The translations under genes were made by a program, and so were the position numbers. A stretch of DNA of 64,000 nt, from NCBI GenBank assembly GCA_024708885.1, contig JANJXT010000027.1, positions 1-64,000 of the forward strand, read 5' to 3'. Each line of letters starts with the position of its first letter. Position 1 is the stretch's first letter. This document shows positions 1-8,569 of this stretch, piece after piece. The notes below the pieces were generated by a model. The model searched no databases, was not told the origin of the DNA, and saw nothing but the letters and a program-made list of their open reading frames with translations. The DNA is from Thiobacillus sp. (GTDB lineage Bacteria; Pseudomonadota; Gammaproteobacteria; Burkholderiales; Thiobacillaceae).

Positions 1-70
1 CAGGGGTGCCGGCCTCGGCCTGCTTGAGCACGGCGATGATCTGGCTGTCGGTAAAACGCGATTTCTTCAA
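1..70 (-). CDS. IS3-family transposase OrfA, N-terminal 23 residues (partial)
   Basis: Reading leftwards from a TTG at 70, the peptide begins LKKSRFTDSQIIAVLKQAEA, the usual N-terminus of the helix-turn-helix OrfA protein of IS3-family elements, which normally starts MKKSRFT. An AGGAGG ribosome site at 76-81 supports the TTG start. The reading frame runs off the window, so activity cannot be assessed. OrfA normally works with a frameshifted OrfB integrase, which would lie further left. Confidence 0.75.
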   Translation of the reverse strand, partial: MKKSRFTDSQIIAVLKQAEAGTP

Positions 71-140
71 GGGAACCTCCTCGGGTTAGATTACGAGAAA
101 ATTCCACTTCTGACTCCTGCTGTTTTACGGGGGGATTACC
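1..140 (-). mobile_element. Terminal fragment of an IS3-family insertion sequence
   Basis: The window opens inside an insertion sequence. On the minus strand a transposase OrfA start is preceded by about 70 bases of non-coding DNA ending near position 140, where the strand reads GGTAATCCCCCCGTAAAAC. That is the expected place and style of an IS terminus. The rest lies left of the window, so intactness and target duplication cannot be judged. The family call rests on the OrfA residues; the exact edge at 140 is inferred. Confidence 0.6.
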
Positions 141-202
141 AAATCGCTTGCTACCTCATGACACCAGATGCCACGCTAACCAACTGATTTTCAAGGAGTT
201 TT

Positions 203-222
203 AGGATGGCATGTGCCGTCCT
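203..222. other. Small inverted repeat downstream of yicC
   Basis: Nine bases (203-211, AGGATGGCA) and nine bases (214-222, TGCCGTCCT) form a stem with one G-U pair and a two-base gap. It lies 7 bases beyond the yicC stop. No T-run follows on either strand, so it is not a standard intrinsic terminator, though it could stabilise the 3' end of the message. Confidence 0.35.
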
Positions 223-228
223 GAAACC

Positions 229-1095
229 TCACTCTATGTTCTGCACCTGTTCGCGCATCTGCTCGATCAACACCTTCAGTTCGAGCGAAACGCGCGAAGT
301 CTCCACGGCCACCGATTTCGAGCCCAGCGTGTTCGCTTCGCGGTGCAGCTCCTGCATCAGGAAATCCAGTCGTTTGCCGACTGCGCCAGGGCGGTCGAGT
401 ACGCGGCGCACTTCGGCGAAGTGGGTGGTCAGGCGCGCCAGCTCCTCGTCGATATCCGCTTTCTGCGCGGCCAGGGCGACTTCCTGCGCCAAACGTTCGT
501 GGCCGGTCTCGCCCAGCGCCTCGCGCAAGCGCTGCGCGAGTTTGTCGCGCTGGGCGGCGGCGAGCGCAGGCAGCAATGGTTGCAGGGCGGCCACCTGCGC
601 TTCGGCGGCGGCAAGCCGGTCGAGGATGTGCTGGCGCAGGCGGCCACCCTCGCGGCGGCGGCTCTCCAGCAGATCGTCCAGCGTGGCGCGCATGCCATCC
701 AGTACCATGTCGTTCAGCACGTCCTGGGGGACGGCGGCGGTCTGGACCGTGCCCGGCCAGCGCAGCACCTCGTTGACCGACAGCGCCACAGCGCCCGGCA
801 GGCGCTGGCGGACGTCGTCCTGCCAGCGCGCCAGGCGCTCAAGAATTGCTCCATCCAGGCCGTTATCCAGCGAAGCGGCGGACGCCAGGACGAGCCCGAT
901 GCGACATTCCACCTTGCCGCGCGCAAGGCGCTGCTGGATCAGTTCCCGTAACTGGGGTTCCAGCGGCCGGAATTCGTCGGACAGACGGAAATGGAGTTCG
1001 AGGTAGCGCTGGTTGACGCTGCGCAGGTCGATGCTGACACTGGCATGGTCCACATTGAGGGTACGGGCGGAAAACCCGGTCATGCTGGCGGTCAT
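229..1095 (-). CDS. yicC: YicC family endoribonuclease
   Basis: A 288-residue protein with the family's opening MTGF motif (residues 5-8), an N-terminal YicC domain over about the first 155 residues and the C-terminal DUF1732 region ending EQMREQVQNIE. Length and both ends match the full-length family, so the nearby insertion sequence has not truncated it. Escherichia coli YicC is reported as an endoribonuclease acting on small and messenger RNAs; the function here follows from family membership. The gene diverges from the kinase gene at 1199, leaving about 100 bases for both promoters. Confidence 0.92.
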   Translation of the reverse strand: MTASMTGFSARTLNVDHASVSIDLRSVNQRYLELHFRLSDEFRPLEPQLRELIQQRLARGKVECRIGLVLASAASLDNGLDGAILERLARWQDDVRQRLPGAVALSVNEVLRWPGTVQTAAVPQDVLNDMVLDGMRATLDDLLESRRREGGRLRQHILDRLAAAEAQVAALQPLLPALAAAQRDKLAQRLREALGETGHERLAQEVALAAQKADIDEELARLTTHFAEVRRVLDRPGAVGKRLDFLMQELHREANTLGSKSVAVETSRVSLELKVLIEQMREQVQNIE

Positions 1096-1198
1096 GGATA
1101 ATGTTCGAGCAGAGTTTTAATGGGTCCCGGAGCGGAGCCGGGACAGGTATTTGCCGGCTTGCCCGGCTGTAAACAGCAACGATAATAGACGTTCGATT

Positions 1199-2143
1199 AT
1201 GGCGACTCAACCCAATCAGTCTCTGCCCAACGGCTACCGGCTGAAGGAATACACCATCGTCCGCAAGATCGGCGGCGGCGGCTTCAGCATGGTCTATCTT
1301 GCCCGCGACGACAACAACCAGTCTGTCGCGATCAAGGAGTACCTGCCAGGCGCGCTGGTGCTGCGCACCGAAGGTTCGGTCATCGTGCAGGCAAGTTCGA
1401 CCGAAAACAGCAACATTTTCCGTCATGGCCTGAAGTGCTTCTTCGAGGAAGGGCGGGCGCTGGCGCGCATCGATCATCCCAACGTCGTGCGCGTGGTGAA
1501 TTTCTTCCGCGCCAACGAGACCGTCTACATGGTCATGCGCTTCGAGCGCGGCAAGACGCTGCAGCAGCACATCCAGGCCAACCGCGGCAACATCCGCGAA
1601 AGCTTCATCCGCCGGGTGTTCGCCCAACTGCTGAACGGCCTGCGTGAAGTGCACACGCACAAGCTGCTGCATCTGGACATCAAACCGTCCAACCTCTATA
1701 TCCGTCTCGACGGATCGCCGGTGCTGATCGACTTTGGCGCGGCACGGCAGACCCTCACCCTGGAAGAGAGCAAGCTGCAGCCGATGTACACGCCAGGTTT
1801 CGCCGCGCCCGAGCAGTACCACAACCGCGAGCGGCTGGGGCCGTGGACCGACATCTACAGCATAGGTGCGAGCCTGTATGCGTGTCTGGCCGGGCATCCG
1901 CCGCAGGCGGCCGATGCCCGGCTCGCCGGTGACAAGCTCGAACTGGCGGCCGAGAAGTGGCGCGGGCTCTATTCCGACCAGTTGCTCGAGACCATCGACC
2001 ACTGCCTCAAGCTCAACTACATGGAACGCCCGCAAAGCGTATTCAGCCTGCAGAAAGTGCTGATGGACCGCAGCGCCATGATTCCGCCGCGCACCTCCCT
2101 GCTTTCCAGCCTCAAGCGTTCGCTGAGTCGCGACCTGTTTTGA
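1199..2143 (+). CDS. Serine/threonine protein kinase (Hanks type)
   Basis: A 314-residue soluble kinase domain with no membrane segment. The glycine-rich loop is at residues 25-30 (GGGGFS), the ATP-binding lysine at 46 (VAIKEY), the catalytic loop HLDIKPSN around Asp160 and the DFG motif at 178-180, followed by a PGFAAPEQY activation segment. The residue before the catalytic Asp is Leu rather than Arg, so this is a non-RD kinase that may not need activation-loop phosphorylation. I chose the ATG at 1199, ahead of MATQPNQS, over an upstream in-frame ATG because conserved sequence begins there. A PP2C phosphatase gene follows 147 bases later on the same strand, making a likely kinase/phosphatase pair. 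The substrate is unknown. Confidence 0.85.
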   Translation: MATQPNQSLPNGYRLKEYTIVRKIGGGGFSMVYLARDDNNQSVAIKEYLPGALVLRTEGSVIVQASSTENSNIFRHGLKCFFEEGRALARIDHPNVVRVVNFFRANETVYMVMRFERGKTLQQHIQANRGNIRESFIRRVFAQLLNGLREVHTHKLLHLDIKPSNLYIRLDGSPVLIDFGAARQTLTLEESKLQPMYTPGFAAPEQYHNRERLGPWTDIYSIGASLYACLAGHPPQAADARLAGDKLELAAEKWRGLYSDQLLETIDHCLKLNYMERPQSVFSLQKVLMDRSAMIPPRTSLLSSLKRSLSRDLF

Positions 2144-2290
2144 TGTGGAGCCTCGGTTGAGCGCCCCGTACTCCAGTCGGCATCGCATGAATACTGAATT
2201 TCACGCCGCCGCTCGCCTTCGCTTGCTGGATGAATCCGCTGCGCACCCGCCGGCACGCCCAACTGGGGTTTCTGGGTTTAAACTGCGCGC

Positions 2291-3199
2291 ATGAAATTCA
2301 CCATCTACCAGGCGTCACGTCAGGGCGGGCGCAAGAACAACCAGGACCGGGTCGCCTATTCCTACAGTCGCGAAGCGCTGTTGATGGTGGTGGCCGATGG
2401 CATGGGTGGACACATGCACGGGGAATTGGCGGCGCAGATTGCGGTGCAGACGCTGACCGACCAGTTCCAGAAACTCGCCAAGCCGCGTCTCGCGGACCCC
2501 ATGGGCTTTCTCGCCGACACCATTTCGCGCGCGCATTTCGGCATCAACGATTACGCGGTCGAGCAGGATCTGCTGGAAATCCCCCACACCACCATCGTTG
2601 CGGCCGTGGTGCAGGACAACACGGCCTACTGGGCGCACGTCGGCGACTCGCGCCTGTATCTGTTCAGCGACGGTGAACTCATCGCGCGCACCGAGGATCA
2701 CACCGCGGTTGCGCAGATGGTGCGCGACGGCATCATCAGCGAGGAAGAGGCCGGCAACCACCCGGAGCGCAACCGCGTATCCAACTGCCTCGGCGGCTAT
2801 TCGACGCCGCAGGTGGAATGCAATGCGCCGATTCCGCTGGGCGACGCCGACACCATGCTGCTGTGCACCGACGGCATCTGGGGCATGATCAACGTGCACG
2901 AACTGTCCGCCCTGCTGCATGCCTACACCCTGGAGGACGCGGTGCGACACCTGATGGACCATGCCGAATTCCGTGGCGGCGAGCATGGCGACAACCTCAG
3001 CCTGGTCGCCATGACCTGGGGCGAGCCGCGCATGCCGAGCAAGGATTCGATTTCCACCCTGGCGCTGCCGGATGGCGGGGTCACCACGCAGATCAATTCG
3101 CTGCGTCCGCTGCCGGGCACGCCGATCGTGTCCGACGACGAGATCGAGCGCGCCATCGCCGAAATCCAGCAGGCGATCAAGAACATCTCGTCGAAGTAA
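2291..3199 (+). CDS. PP2C-family serine/threonine protein phosphatase
   Basis: A 302-residue protein with the PP2C metal-binding motifs in order: an early NNQDR (Asp19), VVADGMGGH (Asp36), AHVGDSRLY, CTDGIWG and HGDNLSLVAM near the C-terminal end of the catalytic domain. These place it in the Stp/PrpC group that removes phosphate from Ser/Thr and depends on Mn or Mg. About 60 residues of low-complexity tail follow the domain. It sits directly downstream of the kinase gene and probably reverses its action. No transmembrane segment is visible, so it should be cytoplasmic. Confidence 0.87.
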   Translation: MKFTIYQASRQGGRKNNQDRVAYSYSREALLMVVADGMGGHMHGELAAQIAVQTLTDQFQKLAKPRLADPMGFLADTISRAHFGINDYAVEQDLLEIPHTTIVAAVVQDNTAYWAHVGDSRLYLFSDGELIARTEDHTAVAQMVRDGIISEEEAGNHPERNRVSNCLGGYSTPQVECNAPIPLGDADTMLLCTDGIWGMINVHELSALLHAYTLEDAVRHLMDHAEFRGGEHGDNLSLVAMTWGEPRMPSKDSISTLALPDGGVTTQINSLRPLPGTPIVSDDEIERAIAEIQQAIKNISSK

Positions 3200-3253
3200 A
3201 CTCGGCGCGGGCGGGCGCGGTAAAATCGCGCTTTTGCCGTTTCGACTCCCGCC

Positions 3254-3970
3254 ATGTCCGACCTCATCCGTCCCAGCGGCCGCGCGCTCGATGCGCTGCG
3301 CGCCCTCTCGTTCACCCGCGGCTACACCCGACACGCCGAAGGCTCTGTGCTCGTCGCCATGGGCGATACGCGCGTGCTGTGCACGGCCAGCGTGCTGGAG
3401 AAAGTGCCGCCGCACAAGAAGGGCAGCGGCGAGGGCTGGGTCACCGCGGAATACGGCATGCTGCCGCGTTCCACGCACACCCGCACCGACCGCGAGGCGG
3501 CACGCGGCAAGCAGTCGGGACGCACGCAGGAAATCCAGCGCCTGATCGGGCGCAGCCTCAGGGCGGTGGTCGATCTGAAAAAGCTCGGCGAGCGCACGAT
3601 CCATCTCGACTGCGACGTGCTGCAGGCCGACGGCGGCACCCGTTGCGCCAGCATCTGCGGCGCGTATGTCGCACTCGCCGACGCCGTCGCCGGCTTGCTG
3701 CAAGGCGGCGCGCTTGCCGAAACACCGCTCACGGGCAGCGTGGCCGCCGTCTCGGTCGGCGTCTGGCAGGGCGTGCCGGTGCTCGACCTCGACTACACGG
3801 AAGACTGTGGCTGCGACACCGACATGAACGTGGTGATGACCGGCGCGGGCGGTATCGTCGAGGTGCAGGGCACCGCCGAAGGCGAACCCTTTTCGCGCGC
3901 GACGCTCGAAGCGCTGCTCGATCTGGCGACTGCCGGTATCGCGCAGATCACCACCGCGCAGCAAAGCTGA
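3254..3970 (+). CDS. rph: Ribonuclease PH
   Basis: A 238-residue phosphorolytic 3'-5' exoribonuclease that trims tRNA 3' ends. The start [13 protein letters not shown], the [20 protein letters not shown] stretch around residues 76-95 and the [13 protein letters not shown]-like segment with its metal-binding aspartates (around residues 180-188) are typical. Length equals the family norm. A repeat element (R1) begins 6 bases after its TGA stop and separates it from rdgB; rph-rdgB adjacency is common in Proteobacteria. Confidence 0.97.
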   Translation: MSDLIRPSGRALDALRALSFTRGYTRHAEGSVLVAMGDTRVLCTASVLEKVPPHKKGSGEGWVTAEYGMLPRSTHTRTDREAARGKQSGRTQEIQRLIGRSLRAVVDLKKLGERTIHLDCDVLQADGGTRCASICGAYVALADAVAGLLQGGALAETPLTGSVAAVSVGVWQGVPVLDLDYTEDCGCDTDMNVVMTGAGGIVEVQGTAEGEPFSRATLEALLDLATAGIAQITTAQQS

Positions 3971-3976
3971 AAATGC

Positions 3977-4077
3977 AACCACAGAGACACGGAGGCACAG
4001 AGAAAAACAAGACGGACAAAGTCCGCGCAATGTTATTGATTCGGTTCTCTCCGTGTCTCTGTGCCTCTGTGGTGAAA
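3977..4077. repeat. Dispersed palindromic element R1 (short form)
   Basis: Left arm 3977-4006 and right arm 4045-4077 are inverted copies of a CACAGAGA/CACGGAGG-type octamer run, separated by about 38 bases unrelated to the other copies. The element fills the junction between the rph stop (3970) and the rdgB start (4089). AAAGG at its right end lies 9 bases before the rdgB ATG and could serve as the ribosome site. Confidence 0.9.
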
Positions 4078-4088
4078 GGTTTACCCCT

Positions 4089-4688
4089 ATGAAAAAACTC
4101 GTCATCGCCTCGGGCAACCCCGGCAAACTGCGTGAGATCGCGCGCATTCTCGCGCCGCTCGACATCGAGGCGGTGCCGCAGTCGGATTTCAACGTGCCCG
4201 ACTGTCCCGAACCGCACGTCACCTTCGTCGAGAACTGTCTTGCCAAGGCGCGCCACGCAAGCCGCCACAGCGGCCTGCCGGCGCTGGCCGACGATTCGGG
4301 CATCTGCGTCGAAGCGCTCGGCGGCGCGCCCGGCGTGTTCTCCGCGCGCTACGCCGGTGAACCCAAGTCGGACGATCGCAACAACGAAAAACTCGTCGCC
4401 GACCTCAAGGGGCAGGAAAACCGTCGCGCCCACTACACCTGCGTCATGGTCTACGTGCGCCACCCCGACGACCCCGAGCCGGTCATCGCCGAAGGCCGTT
4501 GGTACGGTGAAATCATCGACACCCCGCGCGGCGAAAACGGCTTCGGCTACGATCCGTATTTCCTCGACCCCGAATTCGGCAAGACCGGCGCCGAGCTCGA
4601 CGCGGACACCAAGAACGCCATCAGCCATCGCGGCCAGGCGCTGCGCGACCTGGTCGACAAGCTCAAACGGCTGAAGCGGCTTGGCTGA
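4089..4688 (+). CDS. rdgB: RdgB/HAM1 non-canonical purine NTP pyrophosphatase
   Basis: A 199-residue protein that hydrolyses dITP, XTP and ITP to monophosphates, keeping deaminated purines out of DNA. The substrate-binding start KLVIASGNPGKLREI, the LADDSGICVEALGGAPGVFS block (about residues 64-83) and the GENGFGYDPYF motif are all present. The ATG at 4089 is chosen because conserved sequence begins at once; an in-frame upstream ATG would add residues encoded by repeat R1. Its last 8 bases overlap hemW. Confidence 0.96.
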   Translation: MKKLVIASGNPGKLREIARILAPLDIEAVPQSDFNVPDCPEPHVTFVENCLAKARHASRHSGLPALADDSGICVEALGGAPGVFSARYAGEPKSDDRNNEKLVADLKGQENRRAHYTCVMVYVRHPDDPEPVIAEGRWYGEIIDTPRGENGFGYDPYFLDPEFGKTGAELDADTKNAISHRGQALRDLVDKLKRLKRLG

Positions 4689-5913
4689 AGCGGTCGTCCG
4701 CCTGGCCGGGCGCGGTCTCGCAGCGCCGCCGCCGCTGGCGCTCTATATCCACCTGCCGTGGTGCGTGAGGAAGTGCCCGTATTGCGACTTCAATTCGCAC
4801 GGCCTTCTCCCCTCGCCCGCGCGCGGGAGAGAGGGAGGCGGAGAGGGGGATCTTCCCGAAGCCGCCTACGTCGACGCCCTGCGCGCCGATCTCGAACACG
4901 CGCTGCCCGACATCTGGGGGCGGCGAATCGTCAGCGTGTTCTTCGGCGGCGGCACGCCCAGCCTGTTCTCCCCCGACGGTATCGATCGCATCCTGACTGC
5001 GGTGCGTACGCTCACCCCGCTTGTGCCGGGCGTGGAAGTCACCCTGGAGGCGAACCCGGGCACGGTCGAGGCGACGAAGTTCAAGGGCTTTCGCGAAGCC
5101 GGCGTGACGCGGCTTTCGCTCGGCATCCAGAGCTTCGATCCGCGCCATCTGCGCGCGCTCGGCCGCATCCATGACGACGCCGAGGCGCGTCGCGCCGCCG
5201 AGCTGGCCGCCACGCATTTCGAGACCTTCAATCTCGATCTCATGTACGCCCTGCCGGGGCAGACGCTCGCCGAGGCGCTCGCCGACGTCGAGTTTGCGCT
5301 GGGTTTCGCGCCGACGCATCTGTCCGCCTACCATCTCACGCTCGAACCCAACACGCCGTTCGGCCACACTGCACCGGCGAATCTTCCGGATGACGATCTT
5401 GCCGCCGACATGCAGGTGGCGATCGAGGCGCGCCTCGCCGACGCCGGCATGGCGCATTACGAAACCTCCGCGTTCGCGCGTCCCGGGCACGCCTGCCGCC
5501 ACAATCTCAACTACTGGCAGTTCGGCGACTATCTCGGCATCGGGGCCGGCGCGCATTCCAAGCTGAGTTTTCACGACCGCATCATCCGGCAGATGCGTAC
5601 CAAGCATCCGCAGCAGTACATGGATGCGGTGAAGGCCGGCGCGCACATCGCCGACACGCGCACCCTCATGCGCGCCGACCTGCCATTCGAATTCATGATG
5701 AACGCCCTGCGCCTCAACCAGGGCGTGCCCACTGCACTGTTCGAGGAACGCACCGGCCTGCCGCCGGGGATGTGCAATGCCGCGTTCGGACGTGCGCGCG
5801 AGCTGGGCCTGCTGGAAACCGACACGATGCGGCTACGCCCCACCTTACGCGGACGGCGCTTTCTCAACGACTTGCTGGAACTGTTCCTGGCAGACGGCGA
5901 TACGCGGCACTGA
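4681..5913 (+). CDS. hemW: Radical SAM haem chaperone HemW
   Basis: A 410-residue radical SAM protein. The cluster-binding motif CVRKCPYC is at residues 28-35, preceded by the usual LYIHLPW, with FFGGGTPSLF for SAM binding and a HemW C-terminal domain ending LLELFLADG. HemW is thought to bind haem and deliver it to targets; it was once called HemN-like coproporphyrinogen oxidase. The start is a TTG at 4681 that overlaps rdgB by 8 bases, implying coupling. It is about 30 residues longer than E. coli HemW. Part of the excess is a Pro/Gly/Arg/Glu-rich insertion at residues 43-57, encoded by a small palindrome. Confidence 0.92.
   Translation: MAEAVVRLAGRGLAAPPPLALYIHLPWCVRKCPYCDFNSHGLLPSPARGREGGGEGDLPEAAYVDALRADLEHALPDIWGRRIVSVFFGGGTPSLFSPDGIDRILTAVRTLTPLVPGVEVTLEANPGTVEATKFKGFREAGVTRLSLGIQSFDPRHLRALGRIHDDAEARRAAELAATHFETFNLDLMYALPGQTLAEALADVEFALGFAPTHLSAYHLTLEPNTPFGHTAPANLPDDDLAADMQVAIEARLADAGMAHYETSAFARPGHACRHNLNYWQFGDYLGIGAGAHSKLSFHDRIIRQMRTKHPQQYMDAVKAGAHIADTRTLMRADLPFEFMMNALRLNQGVPTALFEERTGLPPGMCNAAFGRARELGLLETDTMRLRPTLRGRRFLNDLLELFLADGDTRH
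4803..4851. repeat. Small palindromic insertion inside hemW
   Basis: TCTCCC (4806-4811) and GGGAGA (4825-4830) face each other across a GC-rich loop, followed by a purine-rich tail to about 4851. It falls just after the HemW cysteine motif and keeps the frame open, adding about 13-15 residues absent from typical HemW. A similar TCCCGC-TT-GCGGGA palindrome occurs in repeat R6 (50146-50159). Confidence 0.6.
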
Positions 5914-5950
5914 AGATGACTCTCTGCCATTCCAACCCGGATTGTTTCAT

Positions 5951-7285
5951 ATGAGTCCTTCTGCAATGCGCCCCCCCGAACTTCTGGCGCCCGCCGGCTC
6001 GCAGGCCATGCTGGAAACGGCCTTCGCCTTTGGCGCCGACGCCGTGTATGCGGGTCAGCCGCGCTACAGCCTGCGCGTGCGCAACAACAACTTCCGCGAC
6101 GAGCGCGCGCTTGGCGTCGGCATCGACTACGCGCGCAGCCGGGGCAAGCGGTTCTATGTCGTCAGCAACGTCTTCCCGCACAACAGCAAGGTCAGGACCT
6201 ATCTTGCCGATCTCGCTCCGGTGGTTGCACTGCGCCCCGATGCGCTGATCATGGCCGACCCGGGTCTCATCGACATGGTGCGCGAAGCCTGGCCGGACAT
6301 GCCGGTCCATCTTTCCGTGCAGGCCAATACGGTGAATTTCGCCGCGGTGCGCTTCTGGCGGAAGCTCGGCATCCGGCGGGTGATCCTGTCGCGCGAGCTG
6401 TCGCTCGACGAGATTGCCGAGATCCGCCAGGAATGCCCCGACACGGAACTCGAAGTCTTCGTGCACGGCGCATTGTGCATTGCGTATTCGGGGCGCTGCC
6501 TGCTGTCGGGCTACTTCAATCACCGCGATCCCAACCAGGGCGCCTGTACCAATTCCTGCCGCTGGGCGTTCGACACCCACCCCGGCACCGTGGCGCCGGA
6601 CGGTGACGTGTTTCTGCTGGAAGAGCGCTCGCGGCGCGCAGGCAGCTACATGCCCATCGAGGAAGACGAACACGGCACCTACATTCTCAATTCGAAGGAT
6701 CTGCGTGCGATCGAACACGTGCAGCGCCTGACCGGGATCGGTGTGGATTCGCTCAAGATCGAGGGGCGCACCAAGTCCCCCTACTACGTTGCCCGCACCT
6801 GCCAGGCGTATCGGCAGGCCATCGACGATGCCGTGGCCGGTCGCCCGCTCGATGCCGGCCTCCTCGGCGGGCTCGACGGTCTGGCGAACCGGGGCTACAC
6901 GAGTGGTTTCTACGAGCGTCACCCGGATCGCGACTACCAGAACTATCTGCGCGGCCATTCCGAATCCGTGCGCAGCCTGTATGTCGGTGACGTGGTGGCG
7001 TATGACGCCGAAGGGCGCGCCGAGATCGAGGTGAAGAACCGCTTTTCGGTGGGCGACCGCATCGAGCTCGTCCACCCGACGGGCACCCGGGAGTGGGCCA
7101 TCGCCTCCATGCAGGACATGTCAGGCAAGCCGGTCGAGGTCGCGCCGGGCAGCGGCCACCGCGTGCGCATTGCCCTGCCGCCCGGCTATGAAGGTGCGTT
7201 CGTCGCGCGCTTCGTGACGGTGGATGCGCAGGACGGTGAGCGGTGTTTCAGCGCCGGCGCGGGGGCGGTTGCCACCCATCGGTGA
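5951..7285 (+). CDS. trhP: U32-family tRNA hydroxylation protein TrhP (YegQ)
   Basis: A 444-residue peptidase-U32-family protein close in length to E. coli YegQ/TrhP, which helps form 5-hydroxyuridine at tRNA position 34. The start PPELLAPAGSQAML and the signature HGALCIAYSGRCLLSGYF followed by DPNQGACTNSCRW carry the conserved cysteines. The ATG at 5951 is chosen at the conserved start; longer in-frame options lie inside hemW. The 3' end overlaps the convergent peroxidase gene by 38 bases. Confidence 0.92.
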   Translation: MSPSAMRPPELLAPAGSQAMLETAFAFGADAVYAGQPRYSLRVRNNNFRDERALGVGIDYARSRGKRFYVVSNVFPHNSKVRTYLADLAPVVALRPDALIMADPGLIDMVREAWPDMPVHLSVQANTVNFAAVRFWRKLGIRRVILSRELSLDEIAEIRQECPDTELEVFVHGALCIAYSGRCLLSGYFNHRDPNQGACTNSCRWAFDTHPGTVAPDGDVFLLEERSRRAGSYMPIEEDEHGTYILNSKDLRAIEHVQRLTGIGVDSLKIEGRTKSPYYVARTCQAYRQAIDDAVAGRPLDAGLLGGLDGLANRGYTSGFYERHPDRDYQNYLRGHSESVRSLYVGDVVAYDAEGRAEIEVKNRFSVGDRIELVHPTGTREWAIASMQDMSGKPVEVAPGSGHRVRIALPPGYEGAFVARFVTVDAQDGERCFSAGAGAVATHR

Positions 7286-8420
7286 GGGTGTGCATGAAGG
7301 CGACGATGTCGTCGATCTCGCGCTCGCTCAGACCGAGATCGCCGAGTTCCTCGTCGTTGACGTTGGCGGCGACTTCCGGCGCGGGCCAGCACTGGTGCTT
7401 CAGCGCTTCGGCCTCGCTCACCCAGCCGGACTTGCAGCGCGGCTTCTTGTCGCGGTCGTTGTAGAACACCACGCTGCCGCGCAGCGTCGTGAAGTAACCG
7501 TTGTGCATGTAGGGTGCGGTCAACGCAATGTTGCGCAGCGTGGGCACCTTGAATTTGCCGTCTTCCTCGCGCTCGTTCAGCGCGCCGCCCAGGCCCGGAT
7601 CGACGAAGTTCGCGCCGGCAGGGTTGAGCTCGGGCGGCAGCTTGTAGAAGGGATTGTGCGGATTGCGCGGCACACCAAGATTGTCATAGGTGAAATCGGT
7701 GAACAGCGGCGGCGCGCCGTCCGGCCCCTGCTGGCTGGGATGGCAGGCGGCGCAGTTGCCTTTCTTTTCGTCCTCGAACAGGCGCAGGCCGCGCTTCTCC
7801 TGCGCGGTGAGCTTGGCCTTGCCGGCGAGATAAGCGTCGTACTTGGACGTGAACGGCGCGAACTGTCGCGTGCGTTCGAATGCGGCGATCGCCTGGGCGA
7901 TGCGCTCGAAGGCCTGGCCCGTGTCGGCGAGCGCGCCGGGGCCGAAGGCAGTGTCGAAATCGGCCGCGTACGCCGCGCGGCGCACCTTGTCCACCACGCT
8001 CGCCTTGTCCGGGTTGGCCATTTCCAGCGGATCGAGGAGAGGCCCCTTGGCCTGCTCTTCCAGCGTGGCGGCTCGTCCATCCCAGAACTGGCCGCCGACG
8101 TAGTGTTCCTCCTCCTTGTCGAAATGGAATTCCGGGCTGAATTGCGCGTACATGGCGGTCTGGCTGTTGCGGCTGCCTACCCGTCCCGGCAGCGCGCCCT
8201 TGGATACCGGCAGGCTGCGATCAGGGTCGGCGAACGCGGCGCCGACAGCGTGACAGGTGGCGCAGGATTGCCCTACGGGGGAGGACAGACCGGGATCGAA
8301 GAAAAGCGTTTGCCCGAGCTGTTCCAGCGCAGCCTGGCGGGAGAGGCTGGCCTTGTCGGCCAGTGCCGGCATGGCGCATGCGAAAATGGTCGCGCTGGTG
8401 AGAAAGGTCTGTTTGAGCAT
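7248..8420 (-). CDS. Di-haem cytochrome c peroxidase (MauG/CcpA family)
   Basis: A 390-residue secreted protein. A signal peptide (residues 1 to about 21, ending AMPALA) precedes two c-type haem sites, SCATCH and NCAACH, spaced as in bacterial cytochrome c peroxidases and MauG. The C-terminal region has the VPTLRNIALTAPYMHNG stretch typical of the family. It probably reduces hydrogen peroxide in the periplasm using cytochrome electrons; a MauG-like modifying role cannot be excluded. The ATG at 8420 starts the signal peptide; an upstream in-frame ATG adds 13 residues. It converges on trhP with a 38-base overlap. Confidence 0.9.
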   Translation of the reverse strand: MLKQTFLTSATIFACAMPALADKASLSRQAALEQLGQTLFFDPGLSSPVGQSCATCHAVGAAFADPDRSLPVSKGALPGRVGSRNSQTAMYAQFSPEFHFDKEEEHYVGGQFWDGRAATLEEQAKGPLLDPLEMANPDKASVVDKVRRAAYAADFDTAFGPGALADTGQAFERIAQAIAAFERTRQFAPFTSKYDAYLAGKAKLTAQEKRGLRLFEDEKKGNCAACHPSQQGPDGAPPLFTDFTYDNLGVPRNPHNPFYKLPPELNPAGANFVDPGLGGALNEREEDGKFKVPTLRNIALTAPYMHNGYFTTLRGSVVFYNDRDKKPRCKSGWVSEAEALKHQCWPAPEVAANVNDEELGDLGLSEREIDDIVAFMHTLTDGWQPPPRRR

Positions 8421-8569
8421 CGTGATTTTGAACGCGGTGAACAAATATAAACTTATCATGACGCGTGATGTCGCGCCGAGTTCCTGTCAATACCGTGCCG
8501 CCCGTGTGCTTGTGGCCGAACGCGCCGGCGGGGTATGCTTTTCCCTTGTCGTCGTGCGAGGAGCGTTCC

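Noticed and set aside
229-1095. Truncation of yicC by the nearby insertion sequence
   Set aside because: The protein has the normal family C-terminus and the IS end lies about 90 bases beyond its stop.
2315-4303. Long open frame on the minus strand across the phosphatase, rph and rdgB genes
   Set aside because: It is antisense to three confidently identified genes and has the codon pattern of a GC-rich shadow frame. The same applies to other long antisense frames, such as those over rpoN, dnaX and alaS.
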